Assembly (NCBI GenBank): GCA_013433145.1
Contig: CM024175.1
Location: 4,200,516 to 4,264,515 of the forward strand
Origin: Ascaris suum
Taxonomy: Eukaryota > Nematoda > Chromadorea > Rhabditida > Ascarididae
Direction: 5' to 3'
Length of the DNA stretch: 64,000 bases
Shown: in pieces, positions 29,498 through 39,747 of the stretch
How the letters are laid out: each line of letters begins with the position of its first letter
Numbering within the stretch: the stretch's first letter is position 1
Position numbers and translations under genes: made by a program
The notes under the pieces: generated by a model
The model's database searches: none
Seen by the model: the letters and a program-made list of their open reading frames with translations, nothing else
Told to the model about the DNA's origin: nothing

Positions 29498-30288
29498 TCA
29501 GGCTATTTTTTTTTGTGTAGCCGGCGTTATGGACATTGATACTGAGTGACGTTTTTATGTAGGCACTAATGGAGATTAAACAGGTCGTCCGATTATTTAG
29601 GACGGCAAGTCGAGACGGGAATGGCAGATAATTTCCTATTCGAATAAATAACGCTCAACTTGTCAGCAAACCAAAAGAAGAAAAAAAAGAATCGCGTTTA
29701 CATAGAGCATTGCAATAAATCATTCGGAAAACTGAGTAGAAAATAAAGCAAACAATACTAGATTTATTGAATATTATCGTCAACAGCGGACAGCCAACCT
29801 TTTTACATCTGCACCGGAACAGAATACCTTGAAATGGTAAAAAAAAAAAGAGAAAGAAGGTTGTCAGAATGGATAGCCTATTAAATTAATGAAGCTTGCA
29901 TTCGCATCTCGTCTGTGTTCGCATTTTCACCACCTACTTCTCCTTCTCACTAGCTAAGCTTCGCTGTCATCATTCCTAGTGCTGACGAAAAAAAAAAATA
30001 TAAGCGCTGTTATGAGATATTCCTCATGTTTCTGATATTAGTTTAACCTCATTTAGAATTATTGTGAATGAAACTTTGATGTAATTCAGCTTCTTCGGAG
30101 AATTTATTTCTTTTTCTATCCCCTCCACGATATACACAGATGTGTCTCATTCGCTTGAATAAACGTCTTTATACATCTTATGTGTCTTAAGTGGGCAGCA
30201 ACCGACGAAAATGTACCGATTACGTGCCCCTACTCAGGTTGATCATACGGCTCTAGCAAATCTTCTACAAAAGATTCATTTTGCACCG

Positions 30289-30555
30289 TTAACTGGCCCC
30301 TTGAAGAAGGCTGATGTCAACATCAACTTTCGCGTTAAGTGTTCTTGCGTTTGTCTGTCGATTCAATGGTCTCAAGAAGGATGCGGCTGGAATTAAATTT
30401 TCGAAATCAATGGGTGTGATGCACAGCGTGAGCTGATGTCCTTCGGTGCCTAATGCTTCAACCCTCACCAAAGTACGATCACATAAAGGGATTATTCTTG
30501 TATTTTTGAGCAACAATCCAATCAGCTCAAATACGAATTCATTTATTGGAGTGCT
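30289..30555 (-). CDS. candidate exon, 88 open codons
   Basis: The frame is open from a TGA at 30556-30558 to a TAA at 30289 without a useful ATG, as expected of a terminal exon. It reads FVFELIGLLLKNTRIIPLCD, LVRVEALGTEGHQLTLCITP and FLRPLNRQTNARTLNAKVDV, a well balanced composition. The opposite strand has a shorter open frame (30211-30396). No family was recognised. Confidence 0.3.
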   Translation of the reverse strand, partial: STPINEFVFELIGLLLKNTRIIPLCDRTLVRVEALGTEGHQLTLCITPIDFENLIPAASFLRPLNRQTNARTLNAKVDVDISLLQGAS

Positions 30556-30848
30556 TCATTATTTTTTGTCACCGAGGAAACTGTGCAAATCACGTCCATG
30601 ACGATCACTTGCTGTATCATACGATCGTTGCAAAGTTTACGCTAGTCGAGTGGACGCATAGGCTAATCTTACTGCTCACTTAATTGCGTGCTAATCATTT
30701 CAAATTTGACGGATCAGCCTCGATGTTTGTGTAGTGTGCCATTCAGTGGTGCACGTTAAGTGAACTAATTGGTTCTAAGTGCAGAAAATTCACTAGTCCG
30801 ACAAAAGGACAGGCGTAACACATATCCACTAACAAACATAGCGACATA

Positions 30849-31040
30849 ATGCTTCTTTGTGAGAAGCTGGAAAAGCGCAAAGTAGCACACGCCACAAATG
30901 GAACAGATTTTCCAGACATTCGATCTTGCAGAAACATATGGAAATTCCCAGTCAGGAGCAATAAACTTTGTAATATCAAGCAAGTGGAACATTGCTTTAA
31001 ACAAAGTAAATTTATCCTGTTGAATTCAGCTCTCAATTGA
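30849..31040 (+). CDS. 63-codon Cys- and Lys-rich open frame
   Basis: ATG at 30849 (MLLCEKLEKRKVAHATNGTD, then RSCRNIWKFPVRSNKLCNIK) encodes a small basic peptide with four cysteines. The minus strand is open for 128 codons across the same segment (30743-31129). Neither strand has splice or family support. Confidence 0.2.
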   Translation: MLLCEKLEKRKVAHATNGTDFPDIRSCRNIWKFPVRSNKLCNIKQVEHCFKQSKFILLNSALN

Positions 31041-31210
31041 GAAGGCTCACTTGAAATGTATAGATGAAAACTGTTTGTTTGAGACATATGAAGCTGTGAA
31101 CTCTTCAGCGGCATCAGCCTAAGTGCCATGACTTACAAAAAAACAAATGTACTTTATCAAAGGAGGCCATTATTTAGCGTTTCTTCCACCCTCAATCGTG
31201 AGCGCATAAC

Positions 31211-31441
31211 ATGTGCTTTTCGATTGAAGAACCCCAACGTTATCTCTCGTCACTGCAACATGGACTTAAATGTCACATGATTCTGGAGTCAGTTGAAAGC
31301 AATGCATTCATTCCCGTAGAAGAAATATTCCGGCTCAATTGTTTCAAACGCTCCTACTTCAACTCTGTTGCATTTCGCTGGGTATTACTGCATACATCCT
31401 GCGACGCCTTGCGAAGCACTATAATGATACAGTGGTGTTGA
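31211..31441 (+). CDS. 76-codon open frame, unidentified
   Basis: ATG at 31211 begins MCFSIEEPQRYLSSLQHGLK; the middle reads ESNAFIPVEEIFRLNCFKRS. A possible donor (TGG before GTATTA) near 31382 could shorten it. It is supported by composition and an ATG only. Confidence 0.22.
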   Translation: MCFSIEEPQRYLSSLQHGLKCHMILESVESNAFIPVEEIFRLNCFKRSYFNSVAFRWVLLHTSCDALRSTIMIQWC

Positions 31442-31571
31442 TGAATCCATATGCATGCATATTTATCTGCGCGATGCTCGCATCTCATCATCGAGGGCAC
31501 CTAGGAGTGCGATATTTGGTGAGCAGGGAATAGATGCATGCTTGCATATTGCACTGCGCATAATCTGAAAC

Positions 31572-31814
31572 ATGTGTAAGTTTAGTCTGTTGATTTTTGA
31601 TGATTTCTACCTCCATGAGGCGCATCTGCCTCTTCCGTTCAATTCGTTGCGTTATACTTGCGACAGCAGTTTTGCGTCGAATTTATTTGATCTCATTGGA
31701 TGTATCGCCGGAACGTTTTGGCACTTCGGCAGAATAGTTTTTAAAAATGTTCCGGTATTCGTCTCACTTGAGCAGACGAGACGACCACGAACCGACGAAG
31801 GCGATCCTGGGTAG
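31572..31814 (+). CDS. 80-codon open frame, unidentified
   Basis: ATG at 31572 (FSLLIFDDFYLHEAHLPLPF, then LFDLIGCIAGTFWHFGRIVF) ends in a charged tail (TRRPRTDEGDPG). It may belong with the frame at 31211-31441. No domain was recognised. Confidence 0.22.
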   Translation: MCKFSLLIFDDFYLHEAHLPLPFNSLRYTCDSSFASNLFDLIGCIAGTFWHFGRIVFKNVPVFVSLEQTRRPRTDEGDPG

Positions 31815-31840
31815 AAGACCACACTTATGATCTACTTTGC

Positions 31841-32110
31841 CTAATGTAGGTAATTCAGTGATACGCTACAACTATAAATGAATATTCTGTCCCATTTATG
31901 CACATCCCAGGTACCGCGAAACTCATAATTTAATCTTGCCGCATCCCATGAGTTGGCCCCAAGGATTTCGCCTAGAAATCCAGGCCATACTTCAAGCTGA
32001 ATCCTGAAATGAACTCCCTGCTTCAGAAAAATCAACCCATATTCAGGTTGCCGACTTCCGCAGCACTGACACCTTAAATAATTTCTTTCATTATCGAAAA
32101 CAGGAGGCAT
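31841..32110 (-). CDS. candidate terminal exon(s), Trp-rich, unidentified
   Basis: The frame reads EVWPGFLGEILGANSWDAAR and YEFRGTWDVHKWDRIFIY to a TAG. Acceptor-like GTTCATTTCAG near 32011 may mark the real exon start, because the sequence before it (Cys-rich, CQCCGSRQPEYG) has a possible AAG/GTGTCA donor. It lies downstream, on the same strand, of the GH18-like fragment. No family was recognised. Confidence 0.26.
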   Translation of the reverse strand: MPPVFDNERNYLRCQCCGSRQPEYGLIFLKQGVHFRIQLEVWPGFLGEILGANSWDAARLNYEFRGTWDVHKWDRIFIYSCSVSLNYLH

Positions 32111-32237
32111 ATTGTTGTTGATTAGAGAACTGTCGTCTCTTAGGCTAGATATTATTCAATGAAACTCTCCCTTCTCCAGCCTCCGTTTCGCATTTCTTCG
32201 TGGTCGATAATTTCTCTACTTCACCATCGAATAAGAA

Positions 32238-32388
32238 CCGCAACACTCACTGCGACCATCACAAATGTGTGTGACAGCAAAGATAACTAGCGCAAATGCT
32301 GCAGCATACAGCCACAGGTCAGAGCGTGTGAAATGGAGTTGTCCGGGTCGATTGATCACCAGCGTTTTCCTGCTTCTACGCCCTCGTC
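32238..32388 (-). CDS. candidate exon with one membrane segment
   Basis: This 50-codon frame has a basic N-side (RKTLVINRPGQLHFTRSD), one clear hydrophobic segment (LWLYAAAFALVIFAVTHIC) and a Cys pair (SECCGS) before the stop. Type II membrane anchors of this layout occur at the start of nematode chitinase-like proteins, but here the segment lies 3' of the GH18-like exon. It could be the start of a neighbouring gene or chance. Confidence 0.25.
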
Positions 32389-32487
32389 ACCTTGTATTAT
32401 CGAACTGTCGTTCGATCGGAAAAGACTGCTTTTTGAGAAGCGGATTCTGTCGCCAGAATGCACATTTTACACATTGTATAGGCTTAA

Positions 32488-32856
32488 CTACGCATCTCTC
32501 ACTCCTCCCCCAATATCTACTGCATCCAAGTTATATCCCTTAAAGATGTTAAAGATGCTCCACTTCATTACCGCATCAGTATTCGCTATGCATGACAATT
32601 TTGCAAACGCAAGCATCACATTGCTATGGTGACGTGACAAGATTCTCTTGAGGGCTGTCACCAACTCTATGGAATTAAAAGTTGCATTAGCTCTGCTCTG
32701 GAAAATGATAGACGTGAACGTTGTGTTTTCAATCCTAAATTTATTCAGTGCTACATCAACGTCAAGTGTGAAATAATGTTTCGACAGAGAATGGAAACGC
32801 TGCAGCGATTTTCTAACTACTAAAGGTGCTCGAATTCCATCCCCAATTTTGCGGAT
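32488..32856 (-). CDS. GH18 chitinase-like fragment lacking catalytic acids
   Basis: A CATTGCACAG acceptor precedes 122 codons. The text TFTSIIFQSRANATFNSIEL, ALKRIL, NVMLAFAKLS and SIFNIFKGYNLDAVDIGG lines up with the GH18 strands found in nematode chitinase-like proteins, where family members read T-H-V-I-F-A-F, K-V-M-x-S-I-G-G and N-L-D-G-V-D-I-D-W-E. Active chitinases need D-x-x-D-x-D-x-E; here the first two Asp remain, but the third Asp and the catalytic Glu positions are Gly, and the S-x-G-G loop is lost. It would therefore be non-catalytic or a pseudogene. A GTGAGA donor-like site follows DIGGG. The family call is an inference by eye. Confidence 0.42.
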   Translation of the reverse strand: MRKIGDGIRAPLVVRKSLQRFHSLSKHYFTLDVDVALNKFRIENTTFTSIIFQSRANATFNSIELVTALKRILSRHHSNVMLAFAKLSCIANTDAVMKWSIFNIFKGYNLDAVDIGGGVRDA

Positions 32857-33399
32857 CTGTGCAATGCACAGAAAATGGCCACGTGATGGAAAGTTCAAAA
32901 TTATTCTTCTTCAAATAGCATTGAACTGTTACATAGGAAAGCTTTACTTTCCACTCCATGATTTTTATCTGATGTTCTGTTTCTACTCAGATTTTATCCA
33001 TGTTCCCAGAACTCGCTCATTAACTACTCCAAGATAGTAACACTGACTGCGATCATAAAATTTCGAAGTGCAACAGATCGTTTTAGCGGCAAAACTTTCC
33101 ACAGTCAGATTTGTTCGTCTTAGCATTTCCTTTTTCGGGTGCAATATTCAGCTTCGTGTTATACGTTTTGCTATTTTTTCTACTTCTCGGAGAAATTCGA
33201 CGATTTCTAAATTAAATGAATTAACTTTCATACAGAACCGCTAAATAAGGTAGCTTGAGCGTGCACTTCAGTAGAGATAGCCTGGAAAACTTTATTAAAC
33301 TTTGCAAAAACTTTTTGAGAAAACAGAAAGCCTTTACGTATTTATTTTCAAATATAAATGTAAACGTGTGCGCACTTCTCTTTAAAAGTTCATTTTGAT

Positions 33400-33686
33400 T
33401 TGTAGGACAGCTTCTTTTGGCGCAGAGAATTTCTTTTTATAGTAAGGTGAAATGCCTGAAACAAGATGGGAAGATGCTCCCGAGCTGGCTCCGGGTTAAG
33501 CATGGAGTTGAGTGTGAGAGTCGACTTCTTGCTGCGCAGGTCCAGTTCACGAAAATGACTGTTCTTTTTCCGACAGTCGGAGTCATCTGGAGTAAGCCCA
33601 TCATCGTAAAGGCGAGCTCCGAAACGAAGATTCCTGATTCCGTTGCAACCGGATTAGGGGCGAACCTCTTTATAACAGTCGGCTGA
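33400..33686 (+). CDS. candidate exon in a GC-richer patch
   Basis: After CTTTTGGCGCAG the frame reads SFYSKVKCLKQDGKMLPSWL, GVECESRLLAAQVQFTKMT and a Gly/Val-rich tail to a TGA at 33686. The patch is GC-richer than its flanks. It may be a repeat-derived segment. No family was recognised. Confidence 0.25.
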
Positions 33687-33926
33687 CACTTTTTATCGTT
33701 TCACAGCGGCTTCTTCACCGTCTTTTTTTCAGCGCTCATTCTCGCTCGCTTCGTTCTCATCTGCTATCATGTCGAATAGCTTTCTTGAACGTGAACGACG
33801 AGTCATCACCGCACGTCGTCGTAATTGAGGTGCATTGTAAGTCTCCCGTCTTTGTATGTCTGTTGACATAGCGACCACAAAAAAAGTCAAGCCCTTGCAA
33901 GAGGAGAAATTTCAGTGACACGGAGA

Positions 33927-34294
33927 ATGTTCGATATGGGACCACCAATTACTGCATATGGTGAGTGCGGAAACTGCTCTTCGAAATAAACTCATGCGTC
34001 TCTTCATTAGCATTCGTTCTCTGCCATGAAAGTTCCATTTTTCATGAAATGCGCAGTGAATCTGCGCAACCATCGACTTTTATCTTCTTTGAGCCTGCAT
34101 ACTCAAAAATACCGATCGCATTAACCAGATATGCTATTACCACTTATCTGATAGGATTCTCACCGTGGGGAAAAGAGTATCCAATAATAGACCCCCGCAT
34201 TATCCTCGAGGCAGTGTTTACAATTTATCAGAAGGATATTCGTCTGGCAATTGAAATCAAGCATGCTTGTTCGCTTTTGATAGCGAGTCTATGA
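33927..34294 (+). CDS. two-exon gene model, 105 residues, unidentified
   Basis: Exon 1 (ATG 33927 to 33960) encodes MFDMGPPITAY and ends in phase 1 before GTGAGTGCGG. A 50-base intron ends in CTCTTCATTAG. Exon 2 (34011-34294) continues in the matching phase: FVLCHESSIFHEMRSESAQP, ALTRYAITTYLIGFSPWGKE, IDPRIILEAVFTIYQKDIRL, then TGA. Donor, acceptor, intron size and phase all agree, which is better support than most frames here. The frame is also open upstream of the ATG to about 33862, so more N-terminal exon sequence is possible. No domain was recognised. Confidence 0.4.
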
Positions 34295-34496
34295 TCTGAA
34301 TGCATTATCGTGCAGCTTTGACTATTCCTCTCTTGTTTCTCCGTTTGTAAACAGTGGAAATCTTGTGAAGCTGAATATACTGTTGCCTTTTCGTCTGCCA
34401 ACTCTATGTCACTTCACACCTAATTGAGTTTGATCTGGTCTTGAGACGCCAATAATCGTTTGATAACAATTGATTAACAACTGCGATCGTGTTCCT

Positions 34497-34572
34497 AGAT
34501 GGGAGGAGTGGGGAAAGGATCTGCTGCCTCTCGTTTGCAGAACGAAAGCTTAACCGCTGAGCTACCATGGGC
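34497..34572 (-). pseudogene. degenerate tRNA-like sequence (Ala/Cys type)
   Basis: The minus strand has a tRNA-like D-arm and box A (TAGCTCAGCGGTTAAGC) and a five-pair anticodon stem TTCGT/ACGAG around the loop TCTGCAA. By position the anticodon is TGC (Ala), but the base before it is C instead of the invariant U33. The following AGAGGC fits, whereas the T-arm and box B (GGTTCGANTCC) are not recognisable and the acceptor stem does not close. This suggests a tRNA pseudogene or the head of a tRNA-derived SINE. Confidence 0.5.
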
Positions 34573-35437
34573 GATTTAAGTGCGCATCATTTTTGCTTAT
34601 GTTCTGTTACTTCTAATGCACATATAAAACAGCCTCTAGCGCTAATGACTGAAATAGAACTGAGGGGAGACAGAAAGCTTGCACGTCATATGTTGCAGCG
34701 GACTATTCTTGTTTGACCATAAATAAAGTGTAGTCTGAGCAAGACTTTATTTTTCAATTCAGTAGATTTTACTGTTTCGGTCAATCACTGAGTGATCAAG
34801 TTGACACAGATACGGAATTGGCCAGCAATGAAGTTCGCCTACATAGTTATTTTCAAAGGCGCATCTGGGCCTTTTATGCTCTGTTACCGACAAATGCAAA
34901 ACACAAAAGTCTTTGGCATATTGAGTTATCGTTCTCCTGAACGATCGCCCACTTAGCTTCCAGGCATTGCCGAAAGAAAAAACCTACCTGAATTTCTTCT
35001 CTCCTTCCTCCTCCCTTTTTCTCAGAACTTGTTTGAAGCTCTAAATAAAAAGCCTTCAAGTAAAGATCGGGAAAGAGCCTATGAAATATAACAATCCGCT
35101 CACCCAACTATTCACTCACAAAGGAATTAATGAGCTGAGCATTTCACGCGAATTTCTTCGAGCATATGCTGGGAGTTCATACATTTTTGGTCGCTACGCA
35201 TGGCCCTCACCTTATGCAGATGTTCGTATGTTTTCGGTCTGAAACTAATGCCTATAGTGTTGAAGAAGTGATGCATCCAGTTTTTGCTTTGGATTTTTTC
35301 GCCCTCCAATTTGTTCCTTTTTTTTGCATTCAGCTTATTCTATATGAGGTCAACTATTCACTGCTTTGTTCGCCTTTTCTCTTCTCGCGTGATATAAACG
35401 TAATCTAGCTAATGAAATTTGTTTGTAGATATATTCG

Positions 35438-35809
35438 ATGAATATCGCAGTTACTATTGCCAGCATAACGGCAAATGTCTCAGAGGTTATTATTTGCAAC
35501 CAAAATTTCAAATTGCCTTTTCCGTACTCGAGCAATCTCTATTATTCTGCTGAGTCGTTTCGAGCGATGCGAGCTCTTGCTTTAAATTCGTTTGCTCAGT
35601 ATAATCTGTTTATAAACTTCAATCGCTCCGCTAGTTACCCGGCTGTCAACTACTCTGAGAAATGTGATTTGCACCTCTCCATACCTATGGGAACACTCTC
35701 ATGTTCGCCTCTTCATCCCAAATTCATTAATTCTTTAAACATCCGCAATCATATCCTCTGCTCAATTGACTTGCTCATGAACCACACGAAAGCGCAACAC
35801 CCAAGCTGA
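35438..35809 (+). CDS. 123-codon open frame, unidentified
   Basis: ATG at 35438 encodes an Asn/Ser-rich sequence (VSEVIICNQNFKLPFPYSSN, then ESFRAMRALALNSFAQYNLF, then a Cys/His-containing tail). It is among the longer ATG-initiated frames in the window. On the minus strand an overlapping frame (35535-35350) has a membrane segment (FAVMLAIVTAIFIEYIY) and a basic tail, so strand choice is uncertain. Confidence 0.25.
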   Translation: MNIAVTIASITANVSEVIICNQNFKLPFPYSSNLYYSAESFRAMRALALNSFAQYNLFINFNRSASYPAVNYSEKCDLHLSIPMGTLSCSPLHPKFINSLNIRNHILCSIDLLMNHTKAQHPS

Positions 35810-36737
35810 AGTAATCCCTTCGAGCCACAGATAAACGCCACCTTCTTTCAAATGCAGAAAATCTCTACAAGCCGTTCTTTTGGTTACGCTTTCAGTAAGA
35901 TTTAATTCCTTTTTCAAATATGCTCTTCTTTAACAGAAGCTCTTCGCTGGTTTTCGAATTTTCAGGTCTTTGGTTAAAGGAATTTTCCAGAATTTCATTT
36001 TTCTTCTACTTTTATCGACTTTCAGTAACTAATGTAAATGCACATTATCATTTCAGCGCACAAATTACGACTGATGCGCTTCAATGCCATCGATAACTGT
36101 GACGGACTGTGCGATCATAAAGCTTTTATCTACAGTAACTGTCATTCTCATGTCCTTCAGAGCAGGGGCCCTCTGGATTACCTATGGTCGCATGTCTGCG
36201 CAATAAACAAAAGAAAAATAATTTCACGAATTTGCGGTATTTGCTGCCATACTAATTCCCAAAATTCGACTTTTGAACCATTTGATGCATTATGCCGACC
36301 TCATCACCACCTACAACCATTCCGGAATGTTTGCCATTTAGTCTCTTTGATAATGGTGTTTCGCCCACCCTTGATGACGCTCCCTCAGATCTTATAATAA
36401 TTAAAATCTTCGTTGATCCTAACGAACGGCAAAACATTCATATTTATCGTCGACTATGCTGTACGCAGATACGATCTATCAGATGACTCTGAAAATCCGA
36501 TGTGAGCTTCCGTTTCATCAGAAACATTTCAGATGAATTGATGACAGTGGTTACTCGATTCCTAAGCGCACTTGGTCATCATCAAATTCCGCCATTGCAT
36601 TTTACTTAGTTTTTCTTCCCACATACGAAATTAGTGAATTTATCAAAGTGTTGAAGGGATAAACTCTACCAGCGATAGTTCTAATAGAGATAATGGAAAC
36701 GAGAATTCAAGAAGATTAACAGCACTGGTGGTTTCAC

Positions 36738-36964
36738 CTGGGCCTGCCATGCTCTACACCAGAAATATTTACGGTTCTTGAACTTTTTTACGAAGAAGAA
36801 TTCTGTGAATTGCTGCTTAGGGCACTTCCCAGTTTCCCCAGTTTTGCAGTCTTCAAGCCGCTGCATTTTGGGGCATGCAAAATAAACTTGAGTTTTGGTA
36901 GTTGGTAGTATGAACGACGTTTGCAAAGCACAAAGGTACCATACATATGCCTGACACTTTCGTT
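36738..36964 (-). CDS. candidate Cys-rich exon
   Basis: The exon lies between an acceptor (TTAATTACTAG) and a donor (CAG before GTGAAA) and holds 75 codons without ATG need. It carries six cysteines: CQAYVWYLC, YFACPKMQRLEDCKTGETGK, then CPKQQ and KYFWCRAWQ. Its even spacing of Cys with charged residues suggests a secreted or extracellular domain. No known Cys pattern was assigned. Confidence 0.3.
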
Positions 36965-37834
36965 CTAGTAATTAATAACTTTGAGTCTTGTGTTCAGACA
37001 AATATCGAATATTTTCCTCTGATGCAGCAGTAGCCAGTGCCCCTGAATTACTCACGCTTCTTCAAGGTGCCAACATTTAAAAATGGTTCCTTCCAAAAGT
37101 TGCGAAAGGGTGCGCTTTTCCATTTCTACTCTTTCAAAAAAATGTGCAATTTCTTAGAAATTTATAGGGGTTTCTGAAGGAAACGGTGCCCGTTGACCGC
37201 GGATCTTACCAACTGCTTTCACCAGATCCATGTGATATTAGGATACCATTTTCAATTATGAGCAATAAGTCCGGGTGCACGGCGAATGTCCAAGATTATT
37301 CACCTGAGCTAAGCAAAGTTGAGAAACTGAGAAACGCACAGAGATAAGTGAGATAAAAGATGTTGTAGTGCGCTTCCAGAAACAGGGACAGACACTAAGC
37401 AGGAGCCTACCGTCTATTTTCAGATACGAGGCTTGCTTTTCTAATCATATGAGTGCGCTTAGAACTTCTAACAGGTCCCATCCTGCCTGCACGAAAACTT
37501 CATATTAGAGTTGAAGAAACTGAAAGAAATCAGAGGGAAAACTTGAAAGTTCTATATTCCTCCGGCCTGAAATGGAAACAGCGAACGCTCAAAGTGGCCA
37601 AGCAATAAAGTCAGAGCAGTCGCCACACGCGTAAACTCACTCAAGCTCATGGAGCGGCGAATTCGTCTTTCCAGATCCCACCATTGCCATTGATGTGTTA
37701 TTCAATTAGCGTCTGTAAAGTACCTCGCGCTGTGCACCATGCTACAGGAAACGTCGTGTGGTGTAAAATCTATTCCAGTTTCGATTCGACAACCGCACCA
37801 TAACTCCTTGTAACGCAGTGGGATTTTGCAAAAT

Positions 37835-38137
37835 ATGCATTGCAATATAAGCCTTATGCCATTGGTCGCCCGGGCAAAGGGGTATGCCCTGTTCACAAAT
37901 CAGAGGCAGTTGTGCCACGTCAAAGCGCACCTGACATCGGGCGGAATAAGCTTGTTTGAAGGAGCCGGTACAATGATAGAGATAATGGATGGTTTTCGAA
38001 AAGATAAAGCAGATACAGTGCATAGCTTGCTTTTGATGATGCAGCCAGTACAAATGCTTCCAAAGAGTTCCTTTATCGCAGTGTTTTATAAAGACATCAG
38101 AAATGATGAAATATGTGAACGGACGAATGAGCATTAA
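37835..38137 (+). CDS. 101-codon open frame, unidentified
   Basis: From ATG 37835 the frame reads LMPLVARAKGYALFTNQRQL, SGGISLFEGAGTMIEIMDGF and FRKDKADTVHSLLLMMQPV to a TAA. The minus strand is open for 174 codons over the same region (38266-37742), the longest frame outside the retrotransposon and TA arrays, but that sequence is low in acidic residues and hydrophobic. One of the two is presumably a shadow and neither is identified. Confidence 0.24.
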   Translation: MHCNISLMPLVARAKGYALFTNQRQLCHVKAHLTSGGISLFEGAGTMIEIMDGFRKDKADTVHSLLLMMQPVQMLPKSSFIAVFYKDIRNDEICERTNEH

Positions 38138-38266
38138 AAAGTTCCACGCAGTTAACATTTGAGAGTACGACAGCAACAGCAACAACAAAGAACCCGATAA
38201 ACGTCCATGAGGATCGGATACCATATCCCTATAAGCATCCCACTCATTTCCGCCTAGCACTTTCAA

Positions 38267-39549
38267 GAGCTCTCAAGAAACAATCACAAAATAAAATGTG
38301 CAGGAGCGCTCACATTTTCGTTCATCTGAATGCAAATGCACTTATTCCATTTTTGTTTATTTTTTTCCCTTGATACAGGAATTTTTTTGACACATGAATA
38401 CCAGGCTGATAGAATATGCATGAAAATTTTTTGAAATGCGCAGGTGCGTCGTGGAAATTGCTGATTTCACGTGAGATATGACGTGCAAACAATATTTAAT
38501 AACACGCTTTTCGTTTTTTCAATTTTGTAATTAGCTTCAGTTCTTCCTTAATCGAATGTATTGCGCAGAAAAGGGGATGCACATTGAGACATGGGCAAAG
38601 GTCCGCAGTTGTCCTAGTGCGCCTTCCAGAAAAGAAGGAGGATGTCGTATTGCAAACGACATTTGCAAACGTTCATAACAATGCGAAATAATCGTGCACG
38701 ACAATATTCTAAGAGCAGCGATTTTCTGGCCTTAGCGTTATAAATATACCGTTGCGTGTGTTAAGACATTTTCCGTTGAAAATGTCCTTTTGGCAAATGG
38801 CCAGTTTTTCAGCATCCGTCTGTTTTTTTTTACTCCTGTCGACAAAATTGCACGGGGTCTTACACTGCAAGGATCTCTCTCAGTGCTGCTTTTTCTCGTG
38901 CATTAAAATGTGCCACGGCCTGAATGCGTCACTAACATCCTTCGTCCAGCGTGTGATCCTCTGCACATATTAGGAAGCACGTCGATAGAGCATTTCAGGC
39001 TTGATGGATTTCCCTTCAGGTTGCTTTGCGCAATTGTTTACTCGTTATTTAGCGAATTCACTCGAAAAGAAAAATGTTGCTTCGATTTGTGGTTCTTTTG
39101 ATCATTAACGTAAACATTATGGCCGCTTCGAGAACCGTGATTGACCCTGAGAGAATTGCATGCAATGGAGATGCAGTGAACGCAGATGAACATCGCAATT
39201 TCTAAGGTTCTTGACTTTCAAATCAGAAATTTCTATTTAAGCCTATTGCAGCCGACTGTTGATCCACGCACTCAGGTACTGGTGTTTCACTGAGATGGGC
39301 CATCAACAAGAATCGAAGGGTCGATAGGCTACAAAAGAATTTAACTACTTTAAAGAACTCACGACAATGTGCGAGGATACTAATGATGCGATTGAAGCGA
39401 CGTGCGCTCCGAAAGACAACTGCGTTCCGGTGGAATTGGCACGACTTACGCTTTCATATTCCATTTGCTTGAACAACCATCTTTACTAACTCCAAATAAT
39501 TAACTAAATACGTCATGTTACCCATTTCTTCCACCCATGGAAAACTCTT
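38267..39549. other. stretch without a supported gene
   Basis: A plus frame starting near 38752 has a hydrophobic start and a cluster of cysteines, but it begins with GTG and has no splice or family support. Nothing else stands out. Confidence 0.4.
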
Positions 39550-39747
39550 ATGGAAGACGTGTTTCTTTTTTATCCGACCGCTGAGAATGAAGCCGGCGCG
39601 GAGTGCATGCAAAATTCTCAGCGTTTTAGATGTGCACGTCTTCCTTCAGCGTTGCCTAGTAGAAGTGAAATTGAACACAGGAGTTCATCCTTTGTGTACA
39701 CTATATGCGTCAATTTCACAGTGGTAATCAAAGGATGCAAATTTTAA
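39550..39747 (+). CDS. 65-codon open frame, unidentified
   Basis: ATG at 39550 (MEDVFLFYPTAENEAGAECM, then RFRCARLPSALPSRSEIEHR) gives a balanced composition with four cysteines. It could be the first exon of a gene or an isolated chance frame. Confidence 0.22.
   Translation: MEDVFLFYPTAENEAGAECMQNSQRFRCARLPSALPSRSEIEHRSSSFVYTICVNFTVVIKGCKF

Noticed and set aside
37742..38266. 174-codon minus-strand frame, the longest outside the RTE and repeats
   Set aside because: Its composition (many Leu, Ser, Cys, Ile and few acidic residues) looks like the shadow of the opposite strand, and it has no splice or family support. It was noted under the plus-strand candidate instead.
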